Assembly (NCBI RefSeq): GCF_021012795.1
Contig: NZ_VFYU01000031.1
Coordinates: 31,568-95,567 of the forward strand
Direction: 5' to 3'
Length of the DNA stretch: 64,000 nucleotides
From: Psychrobacter sp. I-STPA10
Lineage (GTDB): Bacteria; Pseudomonadota; Gammaproteobacteria; Pseudomonadales; Moraxellaceae
Shown: in pieces, positions 38,052-47,597 of the stretch
Layout of the letters: every line of letters begins with the position of its first letter
How positions within the stretch are numbered: position 1 is the stretch's first letter
Position numbers and translations under genes: made by a program
The notes under the pieces: model-generated
What the model was told of the DNA's origin: nothing
Databases searched by the model: none
What the model saw: the letters and a program-made list of their open reading frames with translations, nothing else

Positions 38052-39181
38052 GATTGCTTACCTTTTATTGAGCGTATGAAGCCGAATCTCTTTAATTTAG
38101 AAGCTTTGGGTTTATATGTCTTTGATTTAGCAGATACCAAGTTAGTTTGTACTGAGTCAGCCACCATATTTGCCACGCGCTCTTTGCCAGCCAATAATAA
38201 ATAGCTGAGCACCATTATCCATAATAATGCAGCAACGATGTATTTGACCGTATCAGGAATCACATTAGAAGACGACCAAAACGCCTCAATAAAAGCAGCA
38301 ATAAAAGTCATAGAAGCCGCCCCTATCAACAGCTCAATGCTTTGCTTACCTGCAATTTTAAACGCATCCATACGTCGATAGTTTGCTGGCATAAATAGTG
38401 ATTGTGCCAAGCGTAGTCCTGCTGCTCCACTAATCACCGCAGCGGTCAGCTCAAACGAGCTATGCCCTGCCACAAAAGTCCAAAAAGTCTCACCATAACC
38501 AATACCAGATAAATGCCCAGCCACCCCACCGATCACTAAACCGTTATATACCAAGCTTAATAAAGTACCTAAACCTGCAAATAAACCCATGCCATAAATC
38601 TGAAAGTCAATACCGATATTGTTTTGAATATAATATCCAAACATGGCAATATCCGTATCTGATCGCCTTGAGCTATCACGTCCCACCATTTCATTAGCAG
38701 GGTTATACATCTCTTCCATCATGCGTACTTGATCATCAGGCATGATGCTATATAGCATGTCAGAATGCTCAAAACATGCCCAACCCATTAAGATGGCAGG
38801 CACTAAAAAGCACGCCAAACTTAACCAAAATAAGTTGGCATGTGCCCGTAGTTGTACCGGAAAGCTGTAACTATAAAAGTGATACATCTTTGACCAGACA
38901 TGACCACGCCGACGATATAACAATTGATGCCCAGCCATTACTTTATCATGTAGTGACTGGACTAATTGCGGGCTATAATGTCGCTGCTTTGCCAAAGCAT
39001 AATGCTGACAAATAATACGATATTGCCGAATAAATTCATAACTTGAGGCAGATTGTAGTGGTGATTGTGATGATGATGAAACTTGAGGCATGGTGACGTT
39101 GTTTTGACCTTTATTTGCCAATAAAATATCAAATCGCTGCCATAGCTGCTGGTGTTGAGCCTCAAATTGTTGTTGTTTCAT
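38048..39181 (-). CDS. SpoIIM-family (DUF95) integral membrane protein
   Basis: 377 residues. After a ~100-residue cytoplasmic helical part come several transmembrane segments (ANLFWLSLACFLVPAILMGW near 117, then others at ~195-225, 245-260, 300-330). GLGTLLSLVYNGLVIGGVAGHL and GHSSFELTAAVISGAAGLRL fit the SpoIIM/DUF95 family, in which His and Glu in a hydrophobic helix are conserved. The C-terminus is basic (KSKTYKPKASKLKRF). Role in non-sporulating bacteria is unknown; its position between RDD and DUF4129-type genes is typical of MoxR clusters. Confidence 0.85.
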   Translation of the reverse strand: MKQQQFEAQHQQLWQRFDILLANKGQNNVTMPQVSSSSQSPLQSASSYEFIRQYRIICQHYALAKQRHYSPQLVQSLHDKVMAGHQLLYRRRGHVWSKMYHFYSYSFPVQLRAHANLFWLSLACFLVPAILMGWACFEHSDMLYSIMPDDQVRMMEEMYNPANEMVGRDSSRRSDTDIAMFGYYIQNNIGIDFQIYGMGLFAGLGTLLSLVYNGLVIGGVAGHLSGIGYGETFWTFVAGHSSFELTAAVISGAAGLRLAQSLFMPANYRRMDAFKIAGKQSIELLIGAASMTFIAAFIEAFWSSSNVIPDTVKYIVAALLWIMVLSYLLLAGKERVANMVADSVQTNLVSAKSKTYKPKASKLKRFGFIRSIKGKQS

Positions 39182-39211
39182 TATCTTTGTTTCACCGAGT
39201 CATTCTTTGAT

Positions 39212-40009
39212 TTATTTGATTGCTGCTTTACCTTGAATAATACTGGCACGCTCAATGATTGCCAAACGACAAGCTTCCTCTTCTTGTGTATGGCTGATGC
39301 CATGCGCAGTCACTTTGACTAAAGGAGATAATACAGACGCGATTTCTTGTTGCCGCGGCAATGATAAAAAAGGCAACCGCTCCATCAATGACAGCATGGC
39401 TTGTTGTTCACCCAATTGTAATGGATAAAAAAATAGTGGTGATGCCGCATCAAAAGTCGCCTGATGGGTAAAAGCATTGGCAGTATTGTCCACTTGTACG
39501 TTTGTATCCTTTGCCGTTACCCCATAAATGCTTTGATACAGCTTTGCTAAGTCTTGTTGTTCACGATATACCACCAGTGTCCCTGCCACAATATCCCCCA
39601 GACGTTGTGACTGCCGATTAAACATGACTGTTAAAATGCCAGCCATAAAACCCATGGGCAGAAAATCTGCCACTCGTAGTAAGTTACGAATTAAGGAAGC
39701 TTGCAGGCTAATGGGTGTACCATCATCATGACACACATAAATGCCACGGCTTTTTTTGCCTGGTGTCATACCATGGCGATACACCTCAAAAAATACCGAG
39801 TATCCCCAATAAATGACAAAATAGCCAATGGCAATAAAACCAAATCCAGACTCACCAAACCAAAGTCCTATCCAGTAGATGATCAGCATAACTACCATAC
39901 GAATAGCAAAGTCTATCAGCCAAGCACTACAACGTGGCAATAATCCTGCGGGAACTAGGGTGAGCATCAAGCCTTCAGGAGTTGGGTGCTTTGCTGTATT
40001 ATCAATCAT
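39212..40009 (-). CDS. RDD-family membrane protein
   Basis: 265 residues. The RDD domain fills residues ~25-155: RCSAWLIDFAIRMVVML, then GMTPGKKSRGIYV and NLLRVADFLPMGF, and SQRLGDIVAGTLVVYR, with several transmembrane helices. The C-terminal ~100 residues are soluble and helical. Thirty bp upstream of the SpoIIM gene, same strand. RDD proteins are linked to ion transport in some bacteria, but here the job is unproven. Confidence 0.88.
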   Translation of the reverse strand: MIDNTAKHPTPEGLMLTLVPAGLLPRCSAWLIDFAIRMVVMLIIYWIGLWFGESGFGFIAIGYFVIYWGYSVFFEVYRHGMTPGKKSRGIYVCHDDGTPISLQASLIRNLLRVADFLPMGFMAGILTVMFNRQSQRLGDIVAGTLVVYREQQDLAKLYQSIYGVTAKDTNVQVDNTANAFTHQATFDAASPLFFYPLQLGEQQAMLSLMERLPFLSLPRQQEIASVLSPLVKVTAHGISHTQEEEACRLAIIERASIIQGKAAIK

Positions 40010-40056
40010 AACTTAACGGGTCTACTTAGCTGTTCAAACAGTCCATCCATTGGCTA

Positions 40057-40094
40057 TCTTTTTTGGGTGCTCAGGTCTTTTTTGGGTGCTCAGG
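40057..40094. repeat. 19-bp tandem duplication
   Basis: TCTTTTTTGGGTGCTCAGG occurs twice in a row in the 204-bp gap between the RDD gene and the upstream DUF805 gene. Looks like slippage; no function assigned. Confidence 0.8.
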
Positions 40095-40213
40095 TGATAG
40101 TCAGTGGCAATTTTTATTGCTACCATACTAGCAACGACCAATAAGGGCAATACCAAACCAAAGATATTTGGTGAACAGTAAGTATTAATAAACACTCAAA
40201 GTACACATCAGCA

Positions 40214-40795
40214 TCAATAAGGAAGTATCATGGCTGCTAATATAGCGATTATAAATACCAAGAATAAGAAAGGAGCTATCCAGCCAGCAATATAATGAAT
40301 GATGCTATTTTTGCGTGGTGGTGTGCCATATTGATTGACACCTTCATCACCCTGTGCAAAGAGGATATATAAGATAAAAATGATATTGATGAATGGTAAA
40401 AACATGGTCAATGCCAACCATCCTGAACGCCCCAAATCATTTAAGCGACGTTTGGGGTAGATGATGATGCTATAGATAGCCATGATTATATATAATGGCA
40501 TAAAAATAATGGATAATACCACCGTAGTGATTGAGTTATCACCACTACCATTGGCTTGAGTGATAAGACCAAATAAAAAAACCAATGCTCCCATAAGCAA
40601 ATAAAAAGAGAGCATTATAAACAACTGATAACTCAAATAGCGCAGTCGCCCAATCCGCCCATAAAAATGATACCAAGTAGTTTCATTTGGCATCATTTGT
40701 AGGTTTGATGATTGACTTAAAACGGCAGTGGGTGCTTGATACAATTGCGCAGTAGAGGTGGACTTAGATGTATCAGACGATTTATTTAAGTCCAC
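40214..40795 (-). CDS. DUF805 inner-membrane protein, 193 aa
   Basis: GTG start at 40795. After a 40-residue soluble head comes a DUF805 domain: WYHFYGRIGRLRYLSYQLF, four to five transmembrane helices, and YPKRRLNDLGRSGWLALTMF, a family hallmark (RLxDxGxSGW). The C-terminal helix ends at LPY. Related to the 375-residue DUF805 protein immediately upstream, so a tandem duplication of one family. Function of DUF805 is not known; many members are phage- or envelope-associated. Confidence 0.85.
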   Translation of the reverse strand: MDLNKSSDTSKSTSTAQLYQAPTAVLSQSSNLQMMPNETTWYHFYGRIGRLRYLSYQLFIMLSFYLLMGALVFLFGLITQANGSGDNSITTVVLSIIFMPLYIIMAIYSIIIYPKRRLNDLGRSGWLALTMFLPFINIIFILYILFAQGDEGVNQYGTPPRKNSIIHYIAGWIAPFLFLVFIIAILAAMILPY

Positions 40796-40855
40796 CTTTG
40801 CAACTCTTGATGACGAATTTTATTGCCGTAAGGAAGGCAGTCTGTTTTTTGTATT

Positions 40856-41983
40856 TTATTCATTATTATTGGTAGCAGCATCCGTTTCGGCTTGATTGTC
40901 ACTCTGACCATCAACAAATATGTCACCAAGAGCAGATTCATCAGCAGGAGGCTGACTTTTATCTACCAAAATCTTAGCTTGGGCCTCTCGTACAAACTCA
41001 TCATAGGTGACTTCGGGAGGTTGGGGATTATTGACAGCATTATCGATCGCACCTTGTACTTGAGCAGCAGACTCTGGATCGATACCATCTAATGTATCAT
41101 CAGTATTCATTTCCTCATCTTGTTGTGGCTCATCAGCTACTACCACTGCATTATTAGTATCAGCCTCGATAACCTGTGTTTGTGTTACCTCTGGCTGCAT
41201 GGCAGCAAGTTGCGCAGAAAAAATACTCAATAAACCCAGACTGAGTAAACTAAAGACAGGTACTAATATCGCTAATATCAACTCTACTTTACTATAAGGA
41301 GCTGGGGGCAATCCATATTTATTTCTACCACTATCTCCAGGCTTGAAATAAAGTAAATATAAAAGATACAAACTGGCGATGGGTACAAAGTAAAGTAACA
41401 GCCACCAACCACTTTTATCCGTATCATGTAATCGTCTTTTAGGTAAGATAATCACCGAAAAGATCCATGCCGGTATCATTAGCAGTAATAGAGCTAAAGA
41501 GATGATCGGTGCGCTATCAGCTTGTACGCCACCCATGAATACCATTGGATTTAAACCAGTAATCATTGCAGCAATCAGCAAAATACCAACAACAATGCCC
41601 CATATCATACTATATGCTAATAATTGCACCCGCCCAATACGACCCTTTAGCGAATACCATGTCTGCATATTATAGTTATTATTGCGCCATTCTGGCGTTG
41701 AGATGCTGGCTGTAGACAATGTGGCATCATTGCTCATATCATGACTGGATAAATTCTGTGTCGATGTTGATATGGGAACTTGGCCATTTGTGGTGTGTGC
41801 TTTGCCATCATTAGGGGGCATTGTGCTGCTAGTGTCAACAGTCTCAGTGTTGTTTTGTGCTACCTGTGGCTTTTTTTTAGCAAATCTATTTAAAAATTTT
41901 TTACCACGACTCTCCCCTTTAGTGGGGCTGGTTTTATTTTGTTGTGGCTGTGATGATCGCTTTTTCTTAAAAAAATCTTTCAT
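40856..41983 (-). CDS. DUF805 inner-membrane protein with long tails, 375 aa
   Basis: The first ~110 residues are a Lys-rich then Ser/Thr/Asn-rich disordered head. The DUF805 core follows: WYSLKGRIGRVQLLAYSM, about four transmembrane helices, and LPKRRLHDTDKSGWWLLLYF. A further helix (ELILAILVPVFSLLSLGLLS, ~233-252) is followed by an acidic, Asp/Gln/Glu-rich tail with repeated short motifs to the end. First gene of the nine-gene MoxR cluster on the minus strand. Likely paralogous to the next DUF805 gene. Confidence 0.85.
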   Translation of the reverse strand: MKDFFKKKRSSQPQQNKTSPTKGESRGKKFLNRFAKKKPQVAQNNTETVDTSSTMPPNDGKAHTTNGQVPISTSTQNLSSHDMSNDATLSTASISTPEWRNNNYNMQTWYSLKGRIGRVQLLAYSMIWGIVVGILLIAAMITGLNPMVFMGGVQADSAPIISLALLLLMIPAWIFSVIILPKRRLHDTDKSGWWLLLYFVPIASLYLLYLLYFKPGDSGRNKYGLPPAPYSKVELILAILVPVFSLLSLGLLSIFSAQLAAMQPEVTQTQVIEADTNNAVVVADEPQQDEEMNTDDTLDGIDPESAAQVQGAIDNAVNNPQPPEVTYDEFVREAQAKILVDKSQPPADESALGDIFVDGQSDNQAETDAATNNNE

Positions 41984-42231
41984 AAGGCAGACAGAATCAT
42001 GAAGTAGAAAGGAGTTTTATTATAACCAAACTAATGCTTAAAGTAATCACGAAAATATTATTTATAGATAACTGTACAATTTTTTCAAGCAAACTGACAT
42101 TTATAACCTATATAAATAGGTATGCAGTTGACTAAAAAATATTCAACATTGTCTCATAGACGTGTTAAAGTCTGCGTTTTTTAACCAATTATAGGCTCTA
42201 TCTAGGGGCTGTATATTAAATTGAGGAAACC

Positions 42232-43503
42232 ATGACTTTGCAAACCAATCACACCGAACCTGCCTCGACGCCAAAAAAAATGAGCTGGAAAATATTTGGC
42301 CCTGGTATATTAATGGCATCAGCAGCCATTGGAGGATCTCATTTGATCTCTTCAACCCAAGCAGGAGCTTTATATGGCTGGCAATTGGCAATTATGATTA
42401 TTCTTGCCAATCTATTTAAATATCCATTTTTTCGCTTTGGTACAGACTATGTTTATGATACTGGCGAGAGTTTGATTGCAGGTTATGCCAAAAAATCCAA
42501 AACTTATTTATGGATATATTTTATCTTATCCATTGCTTCTGCGGTGATTAGTACAGGTGCAGTGGCATTGTTAGCAGCCGTGATATTGGGCTTTATGTTG
42601 CCTGCTGGTGTTGAGTTATCGACGGTCATGCTATCGCTGATTGTGATGGGTGTATCATGGGTATTTTTGATTGCTGGGCATTATAAACTGCTCGATGGGG
42701 TGACTAAATGGATCATGATTGCATTGACCATCACTACCATTGCGGCGGTGTTGATTGCCGCTGGACAACCTGCGGTGATGACTGCTGATTTTGTTGCTGC
42801 ATCACCATGGAATCTAGCCACACTGGGCTTTATTGTGGCATTAATGGGCTGGATGCCAGCACCGCTTGAGTTTGCAGCCATCACCTCAATGTGGACTTCG
42901 GTAAAAGTAGAAACTGATCACACAACCCACCGTCAAGGCTTAATTGATTTTAATGTGGGCTATGCCACCTCTGCAATTTTGGCTTTATTTTTCTTGGCAT
43001 TAGGCGTGTATGTGCAATATGGCTCAGGAGAAGAAATTCAAACGGCAAGCGGTGCTGCCTATGTCGGACAGCTTATTAATATGTATACCGCGACTATTGG
43101 AGAGTGGTCTCGATTTTTGGTTGCCTTTGTTGCCTTTATGTGTATGTTTGGCACAACCATCACCTGTGCTGATGGTTATGGACGAGCCAATGCGGAGTGT
43201 TGGCGTTTACTCAAAGGTGAGACAGCAATCAGTCAGAAGCAAGTGCTATTTTGGACCACTTATGCTACTGCTGGTGGTCTTATCATCATTGCTTTCTTTA
43301 CTGGTAAATTAGCAGACATGCTTAAATTTGCCATGATTTCTGCCTTTATTTCAGCGCCCATTTTTGGCTGGTTAAATTACTCCTTGGTTAAAAGTCGCCA
43401 ACGACTTTCTGCTGGTATGCAAGCTTTATCCATTGCAGGACTGGTGTTTTTGGCAGGATTTACCCTCTTATTCTTGCTGAATTTGGCTGGCATGTTTGCA
43501 TAA
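42232..43503 (+). CDS. Divergent Nramp-family metal transporter
   Basis: 423 residues, about eleven transmembrane helices. The fold-defining region is recognisable (GPGILMASAAIGGSHLISST in helix 1, GWMPAPLEFAAI in helix 6), but the canonical metal-binding DPGN of helix 1 and MPH of helix 6 are both absent. It is therefore probably not a classical Mn(II)/Fe(II) importer; Mg(II)-type or uncharacterised Nramp relatives have changed sites. Starts with GAGGAAACC at good spacing. Stands alone, divergent from the DUF805 cluster. Confidence 0.82.
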   Translation: MTLQTNHTEPASTPKKMSWKIFGPGILMASAAIGGSHLISSTQAGALYGWQLAIMIILANLFKYPFFRFGTDYVYDTGESLIAGYAKKSKTYLWIYFILSIASAVISTGAVALLAAVILGFMLPAGVELSTVMLSLIVMGVSWVFLIAGHYKLLDGVTKWIMIALTITTIAAVLIAAGQPAVMTADFVAASPWNLATLGFIVALMGWMPAPLEFAAITSMWTSVKVETDHTTHRQGLIDFNVGYATSAILALFFLALGVYVQYGSGEEIQTASGAAYVGQLINMYTATIGEWSRFLVAFVAFMCMFGTTITCADGYGRANAECWRLLKGETAISQKQVLFWTTYATAGGLIIIAFFTGKLADMLKFAMISAFISAPIFGWLNYSLVKSRQRLSAGMQALSIAGLVFLAGFTLLFLLNLAGMFA

Positions 43504-43640
43504 ATATCGCAGTTTTACTGGGTGACTTAGAATCAATATATGAGGTGTGCTATCTGTATTAAGAAGTTTACACTGATTGTATTGTATTGGCATTTAATTT
43601 ATATCAAAGTATGAATATAAGAATCTAACTGGAGCAAACC

Positions 43641-44384
43641 ATGAGCCCATTTTTTGCCAAAAAACCTGTTCTGATCCCTATTTGTGCGGCTCTACTCACG
43701 GCTTTATTGGGATTGACAAGCTGTGAAAAGATCACAAAAGATCCAATGAAACAAACCATTCCCACCAATGCTGAACGCTGGGAGGACAAACTAGGTGATA
43801 CTTTTGATCAGCTCTCTAGCGAAGATAGACAACTACTTAGCCGATATATGCTACGGATGAAACTCAGTGGTGCTTATGATTCTGGTGCAATGCCACGTAC
43901 TACCATTGGTGATGCACTCAAACAGCAACGTGAATATGAAGCACTGCACCCGAATAATCCTACTGGTAAAAAAAGCCCAATTGACACAGCAACCCAAAAT
44001 CCTAGTTTTGCCCAAACCTATCCCATTACCTTGCTGCCGATTGAGCAAAGCAGTGAGGAAGGGCTAAACAATGTCAAACTACGCCTGCTGTTGACTAACA
44101 ATGGTATGCAGCCTATTGAATCATTTGCTGGTACCATTACCATGCAGGCAGATACGTTTAAAAAAGGCATGGATATTAATGTCCCCATCACCACATTCAA
44201 TCCACCCATTGCCCCTAGTTCCTCTGGCAAAATGGCAGTGAGTAGTAGTATTGAAAACTTAAATATCATTCGTGCAATCAAAGATCCCCAATCTGTCACT
44301 GTCAAAATCAGCTCAGGTAACATCATCTTAGCAGATGGTCAAACTGTGCAGATTGAGCAAGTATTAGAAGGCACAAGTAAATAG
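43641..44384 (+). CDS. Predicted lipoprotein, 247 aa
   Basis: The N-terminus has a signal peptide and lipobox: basic start, hydrophobic core LIPICAALLTALLGL, then TSC with the modified Cys near residue 28. The mature protein has a helical part (LGDTFDQLSSEDRQLLSRYM) and a beta-rich C-terminal half (VKLRLLLTNNGMQPIESFAG) resembling extracytoplasmic FxLYD-like domains. Ribosome site GGAGCAAACC. Family not recognised. Plausibly an envelope protein; no operon partner. Confidence 0.7.
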   Translation: MSPFFAKKPVLIPICAALLTALLGLTSCEKITKDPMKQTIPTNAERWEDKLGDTFDQLSSEDRQLLSRYMLRMKLSGAYDSGAMPRTTIGDALKQQREYEALHPNNPTGKKSPIDTATQNPSFAQTYPITLLPIEQSSEEGLNNVKLRLLLTNNGMQPIESFAGTITMQADTFKKGMDINVPITTFNPPIAPSSSGKMAVSSSIENLNIIRAIKDPQSVTVKISSGNIILADGQTVQIEQVLEGTSK

Positions 44385-44432
44385 TGTCTGTTGTTGTGGG
44401 ATTTTTTTATGTATTGAAGTATGTTTTAAAGA

Positions 44433-45515
44433 ATGGTTATGCAGCTTAAACAATTACATGCTTTTCATGCCGTTGCTGTCTCAAAAAGTTTTAGTGAGGC
44501 AGCAACCACGACAAAATTATCACAACCTACTTTAAGCCGTCTAATTAAGCAGCTTGAAGAAGATATCGGCACCCAGCTACTCGATCGTTATCATCGCCCT
44601 TTACAGCTAACCCCTGCTGGCGTGTTTTTTTTGCAACACACACAATCACTATTAACAGAGCTTGAAACGGTGATTAACATCACCAAACGCATTGCAACGC
44701 CACAATCTACATTAAATATTGGTTTTGTACCTTCGGTGCTTTATGGTTTATTACCTGATATTATTAGCCGCCTAAAGTTGTCCATGCCTGATCTGGAAAT
44801 ACAGCTAAAAGACATCAACTCTTATCAGCAAATTGCCGCCCTTAAATCAGGCGAGATTGATGTCGGATTTGGACGTTTTGCCATTACCTCTCATACTCAT
44901 ACCGCACCAATTTCTATAAATGGTTCATTGTCTACAAAGCGGTTATCAAAACAGACAAGTGACACCGCCAAAAAACTTGTTTCCTCTGTAGTGGATGGTC
45001 AGCAGCGCCCACACAAAAATCTGCCAACTTCTACTCAGGTCAGGCAAATTTTGTTACGCCATGAGCGTTATGTGGTGGCATTACCCAAGCTGCATCCCTT
45101 AGCAAATGTACCCAATCAGCACTTAATGAATTTAGCTGACAATCATCTTATTTTATATCATCAAACGCACCTGCCCATATCAAGCCCCGATGCAGTGCGT
45201 GAGCCTTTATTACATCTATTTGCCCAACATGGTATCCAGCCTTATAACACCACGACTGTGAGTGATTTACAAGTCGCATTAGGATTGGTGGCAGCCGGTG
45301 AAGGCATTACCTTAGTACCTGATAGCCTAAAAACAGTACGCACCCAGCAAATCACCTATCAGCGTTTGATACATGAAAATGCCACCTCCCCCATTTACCT
45401 TAATATATTACAAAGTATTCCTCACCCTGCTTTTGCTGCATTGCTAGAAGCAATTTATAGTATTTATGAAGAAAAAGGCATCACCTATCGCCGCTTTGAA
45501 AATGCATCAAATTAA
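44433..45515 (+). CDS. LysR-type transcriptional regulator
   Basis: 360 residues. Standard N-terminal winged helix: MQLKQLHAFHAVAVSKSFSE AA and PTLSRLIKQLEEDIGTQLLD in two parts, followed by a periplasmic-binding-like effector domain (LNIGFVPSVLYGLLPDI, GEIDVGFGRF, GEGITLVPDSLK). Resembles the CatM/BenM subgroup. ATG 44433 or 44439. Upstream of the prp genes and in the same direction; 330 bp to prpB, so it may control the methylcitrate genes, but that is inferred from position. Confidence 0.88.
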   Translation: MVMQLKQLHAFHAVAVSKSFSEAATTTKLSQPTLSRLIKQLEEDIGTQLLDRYHRPLQLTPAGVFFLQHTQSLLTELETVINITKRIATPQSTLNIGFVPSVLYGLLPDIISRLKLSMPDLEIQLKDINSYQQIAALKSGEIDVGFGRFAITSHTHTAPISINGSLSTKRLSKQTSDTAKKLVSSVVDGQQRPHKNLPTSTQVRQILLRHERYVVALPKLHPLANVPNQHLMNLADNHLILYHQTHLPISSPDAVREPLLHLFAQHGIQPYNTTTVSDLQVALGLVAAGEGITLVPDSLKTVRTQQITYQRLIHENATSPIYLNILQSIPHPAFAALLEAIYSIYEEKGITYRRFENASN

Positions 45516-45844
45516 AATGTACGCAAAAAATGACAGCAAGATAAAACAACAATCACCATTCAGGCGTGTACCCATAATATTTTTGTAACTTTATGTAATA
45601 AAAGATCATAGATTGAACCCATCAAGTTGCAACTATTGAATACAAGCCAGCCTTTTTATTTATTATCGTGATATATTTATTTGAAAAACAAATAGATTAA
45701 AATTTTATAAATATAAAAATCAATTAATCTTAAATATATAGCAATATAAACCCAAACCAACTACTTTCCCCTGCCCGCACAAATCGCTATCATAATCCTA
45801 CCAATAAGATGCTTTATCAATCACAAATAAAAAAGGAATCAACC
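45516..45844. other. Intergenic region before prpB, likely promoter/operator region
   Basis: AT-rich, no gene seen. It contains a perfect 10-bp palindrome AGTTGCAACT (45625-45634), a plausible operator for the prp genes; LysR-type and other prp regulators use short palindromes, but no match to a named site is claimed. Confidence 0.5.
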
Positions 45845-46738
45845 ATGTCTCAGCTTTCTGCAGGTGCACGCTTTCGTCAAGCCATGCAACAACAAAATGA
45901 GCAAAACTTACCCTTACAAATCGTTGGTACAATCAATGCTTATACTGCAATGATGGCAACCAGAGTGGGTCATAAAGCTGTCTATATATCGGGTGGCGGT
46001 GCGGCTAATGCCTCTTATGGCTTACCTGACTTGGGTATGACCAGTCTAGATAATGTGCTAGAAGATGCTCATCGCATCACCAATGCGGTGGATACGCCTT
46101 TATTGGTCGACATTGATACAGGTTGGGGTGGCGCCTTTAACATTGCCCAAACCATCAAAAAAATGGAAAAAGCTGGCGTGGCAGCAGTACATATTGAAGA
46201 CCAAGTGGCACAAAAACGCTGTGGCCACCGTCCTAATAAAGAGATTGTCTCTACTAATGAGATGGTTGACCGCCTAAAAGCTGCTTTGGACGCTAAAGTT
46301 GATCCTGATTTTGTGGTAATGGCTCGTACGGATGCTTTAGCAGTTGAAGGCTTAGACGCTGCTGTTGAGCGTGCTGTTGCCTTTCAAGAAGCAGGTGCGG
46401 ATATGATATTTGCTGAAGCCTTGACCGATATCGAGATGTATCGCAAGTTTACCGATGTGCTAGAGATACCAGTATTGGCAAATATGACTGAGTTTGGACA
46501 AACGGATTTGTATACCACCGAGCAGCTTTATAATGTTGGCGTACAAATGGTACTGTATCCACTCTCAGCATTTCGTGCGATGAATAAAGCGGCCCTTAAC
46601 GTCTATGAACATATCCTAAAAGATGGCACACAAGCAAATGTCATTGACACCATGCAAACTCGTATGGAGCTATATGATTTTCTAAATTACCATCAGTTTG
46701 AGCAAACCTTAGACAAACTATTTGCTGATAAAAAGTAG
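45845..46738 (+). CDS. prpB: 2-methylisocitrate lyase
   Basis: Splits 2-methylisocitrate into pyruvate and succinate, the last step of the methylcitrate cycle. 297 residues from ATG 45845 (AAAAAGGAATCAACC upstream; an in-frame ATG 36 bp earlier is not preferred). Family hallmarks: [22 protein letters not shown] near residues 30-51, the Mg/substrate region [11 protein letters not shown], and the catalytic loop [15 protein letters not shown] with the active Cys near residue 122. Confidence 0.95.
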   Translation: MSQLSAGARFRQAMQQQNEQNLPLQIVGTINAYTAMMATRVGHKAVYISGGGAANASYGLPDLGMTSLDNVLEDAHRITNAVDTPLLVDIDTGWGGAFNIAQTIKKMEKAGVAAVHIEDQVAQKRCGHRPNKEIVSTNEMVDRLKAALDAKVDPDFVVMARTDALAVEGLDAAVERAVAFQEAGADMIFAEALTDIEMYRKFTDVLEIPVLANMTEFGQTDLYTTEQLYNVGVQMVLYPLSAFRAMNKAALNVYEHILKDGTQANVIDTMQTRMELYDFLNYHQFEQTLDKLFADKK

Positions 46739-46820
46739 TAGAATGTCTCTACTTTAGTTTATTGCCACTTTGGCTTGATGACTAAATTTATACCATAAAG
46801 GTTAATTTAATAGGAAATTT

Positions 46821-47516
46821 ATGAGTTTATATACTGCAAAACCTACGACCAAAGTAGCATTCACAACGGTTGCTTTGGTAACAGTGCTGTTGATTGGTGG
46901 TTGTGATAAAAAAGAATCAACCACTGATACTACTACTGATACGGCAACTGTGACAGAGACCACGGAGGCAGCCACAACCGCGCCAACAACGACAGATACT
47001 ACAGTCAATGAAAATAATGACAATGTAGCAACGCCTGAACCAGCAGCACCCGCAACTGGTGTTGATACGACTTTAGCACAGCTTAGTTCGGATACTTTAA
47101 ATAATATGGTATTTGAACCGTTGATTAACAGCGGACAACTAACCGCTGAACAAAAAGCTTGTCTTGAAGCGCGTGATAAAAATATTGGCTTAGCAGAGTC
47201 ACAAGCTTATTTTGAAAGCAAACTGACTAAAGAAGAGCTTGATAAGCTCAATGCGTTTTACTCCTCTGATGTTGGCAAAAAATTGATTATCTATGGCAAT
47301 GAGCAGCTACAAACACTCAACGGACAACAGGTAACCAATCCCCTGCCAGCCCCTTCTGAGCAAGAGATGGCAGAGATGCAGCAGTTTATGCAGTCACCCG
47401 TAGGACAAAAGTATATGGCATTAAACAATGCCGAAGGTGCAGGTAGTATGTATGAAGCATTAAACCCAACCATACAGGCTGAGCTTTCACGCTGTAATAT
47501 TAATATGAATCAGTAA
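46821..47516 (+). CDS. DUF2059-containing lipoprotein
   Basis: 231 residues. Signal peptide with lipobox (VALVTVLLIGGC, Cys near residue 28), then a Thr/Glu/Pro-rich linker of ~55 residues, then a DUF2059-like domain (~80-230) with LTKEELDKLNAFYSSDVGKKL. DUF2059 proteins are periplasmic with unknown function. It is inserted between prpB and prpC on the same strand, an unusual member for a prp operon; 82 bp after prpB and 81 bp before prpC. Confidence 0.8.
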   Translation: MSLYTAKPTTKVAFTTVALVTVLLIGGCDKKESTTDTTTDTATVTETTEAATTAPTTTDTTVNENNDNVATPEPAAPATGVDTTLAQLSSDTLNNMVFEPLINSGQLTAEQKACLEARDKNIGLAESQAYFESKLTKEELDKLNAFYSSDVGKKLIIYGNEQLQTLNGQQVTNPLPAPSEQEMAEMQQFMQSPVGQKYMALNNAEGAGSMYEALNPTIQAELSRCNINMNQ

Positions 47517-47597
47517 ATTTTTTTATTATTCATACGCTACAAGTAGCAAATCAACTTTAACACCACTTGAAATCAACCAAACAAAAGGAAATTGATT

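Noticed and set aside
40057..40094. Direct repeat as an integration site
   Set aside because: Only two 19-bp tandem copies with no integrase or tRNA; more likely replication slippage.
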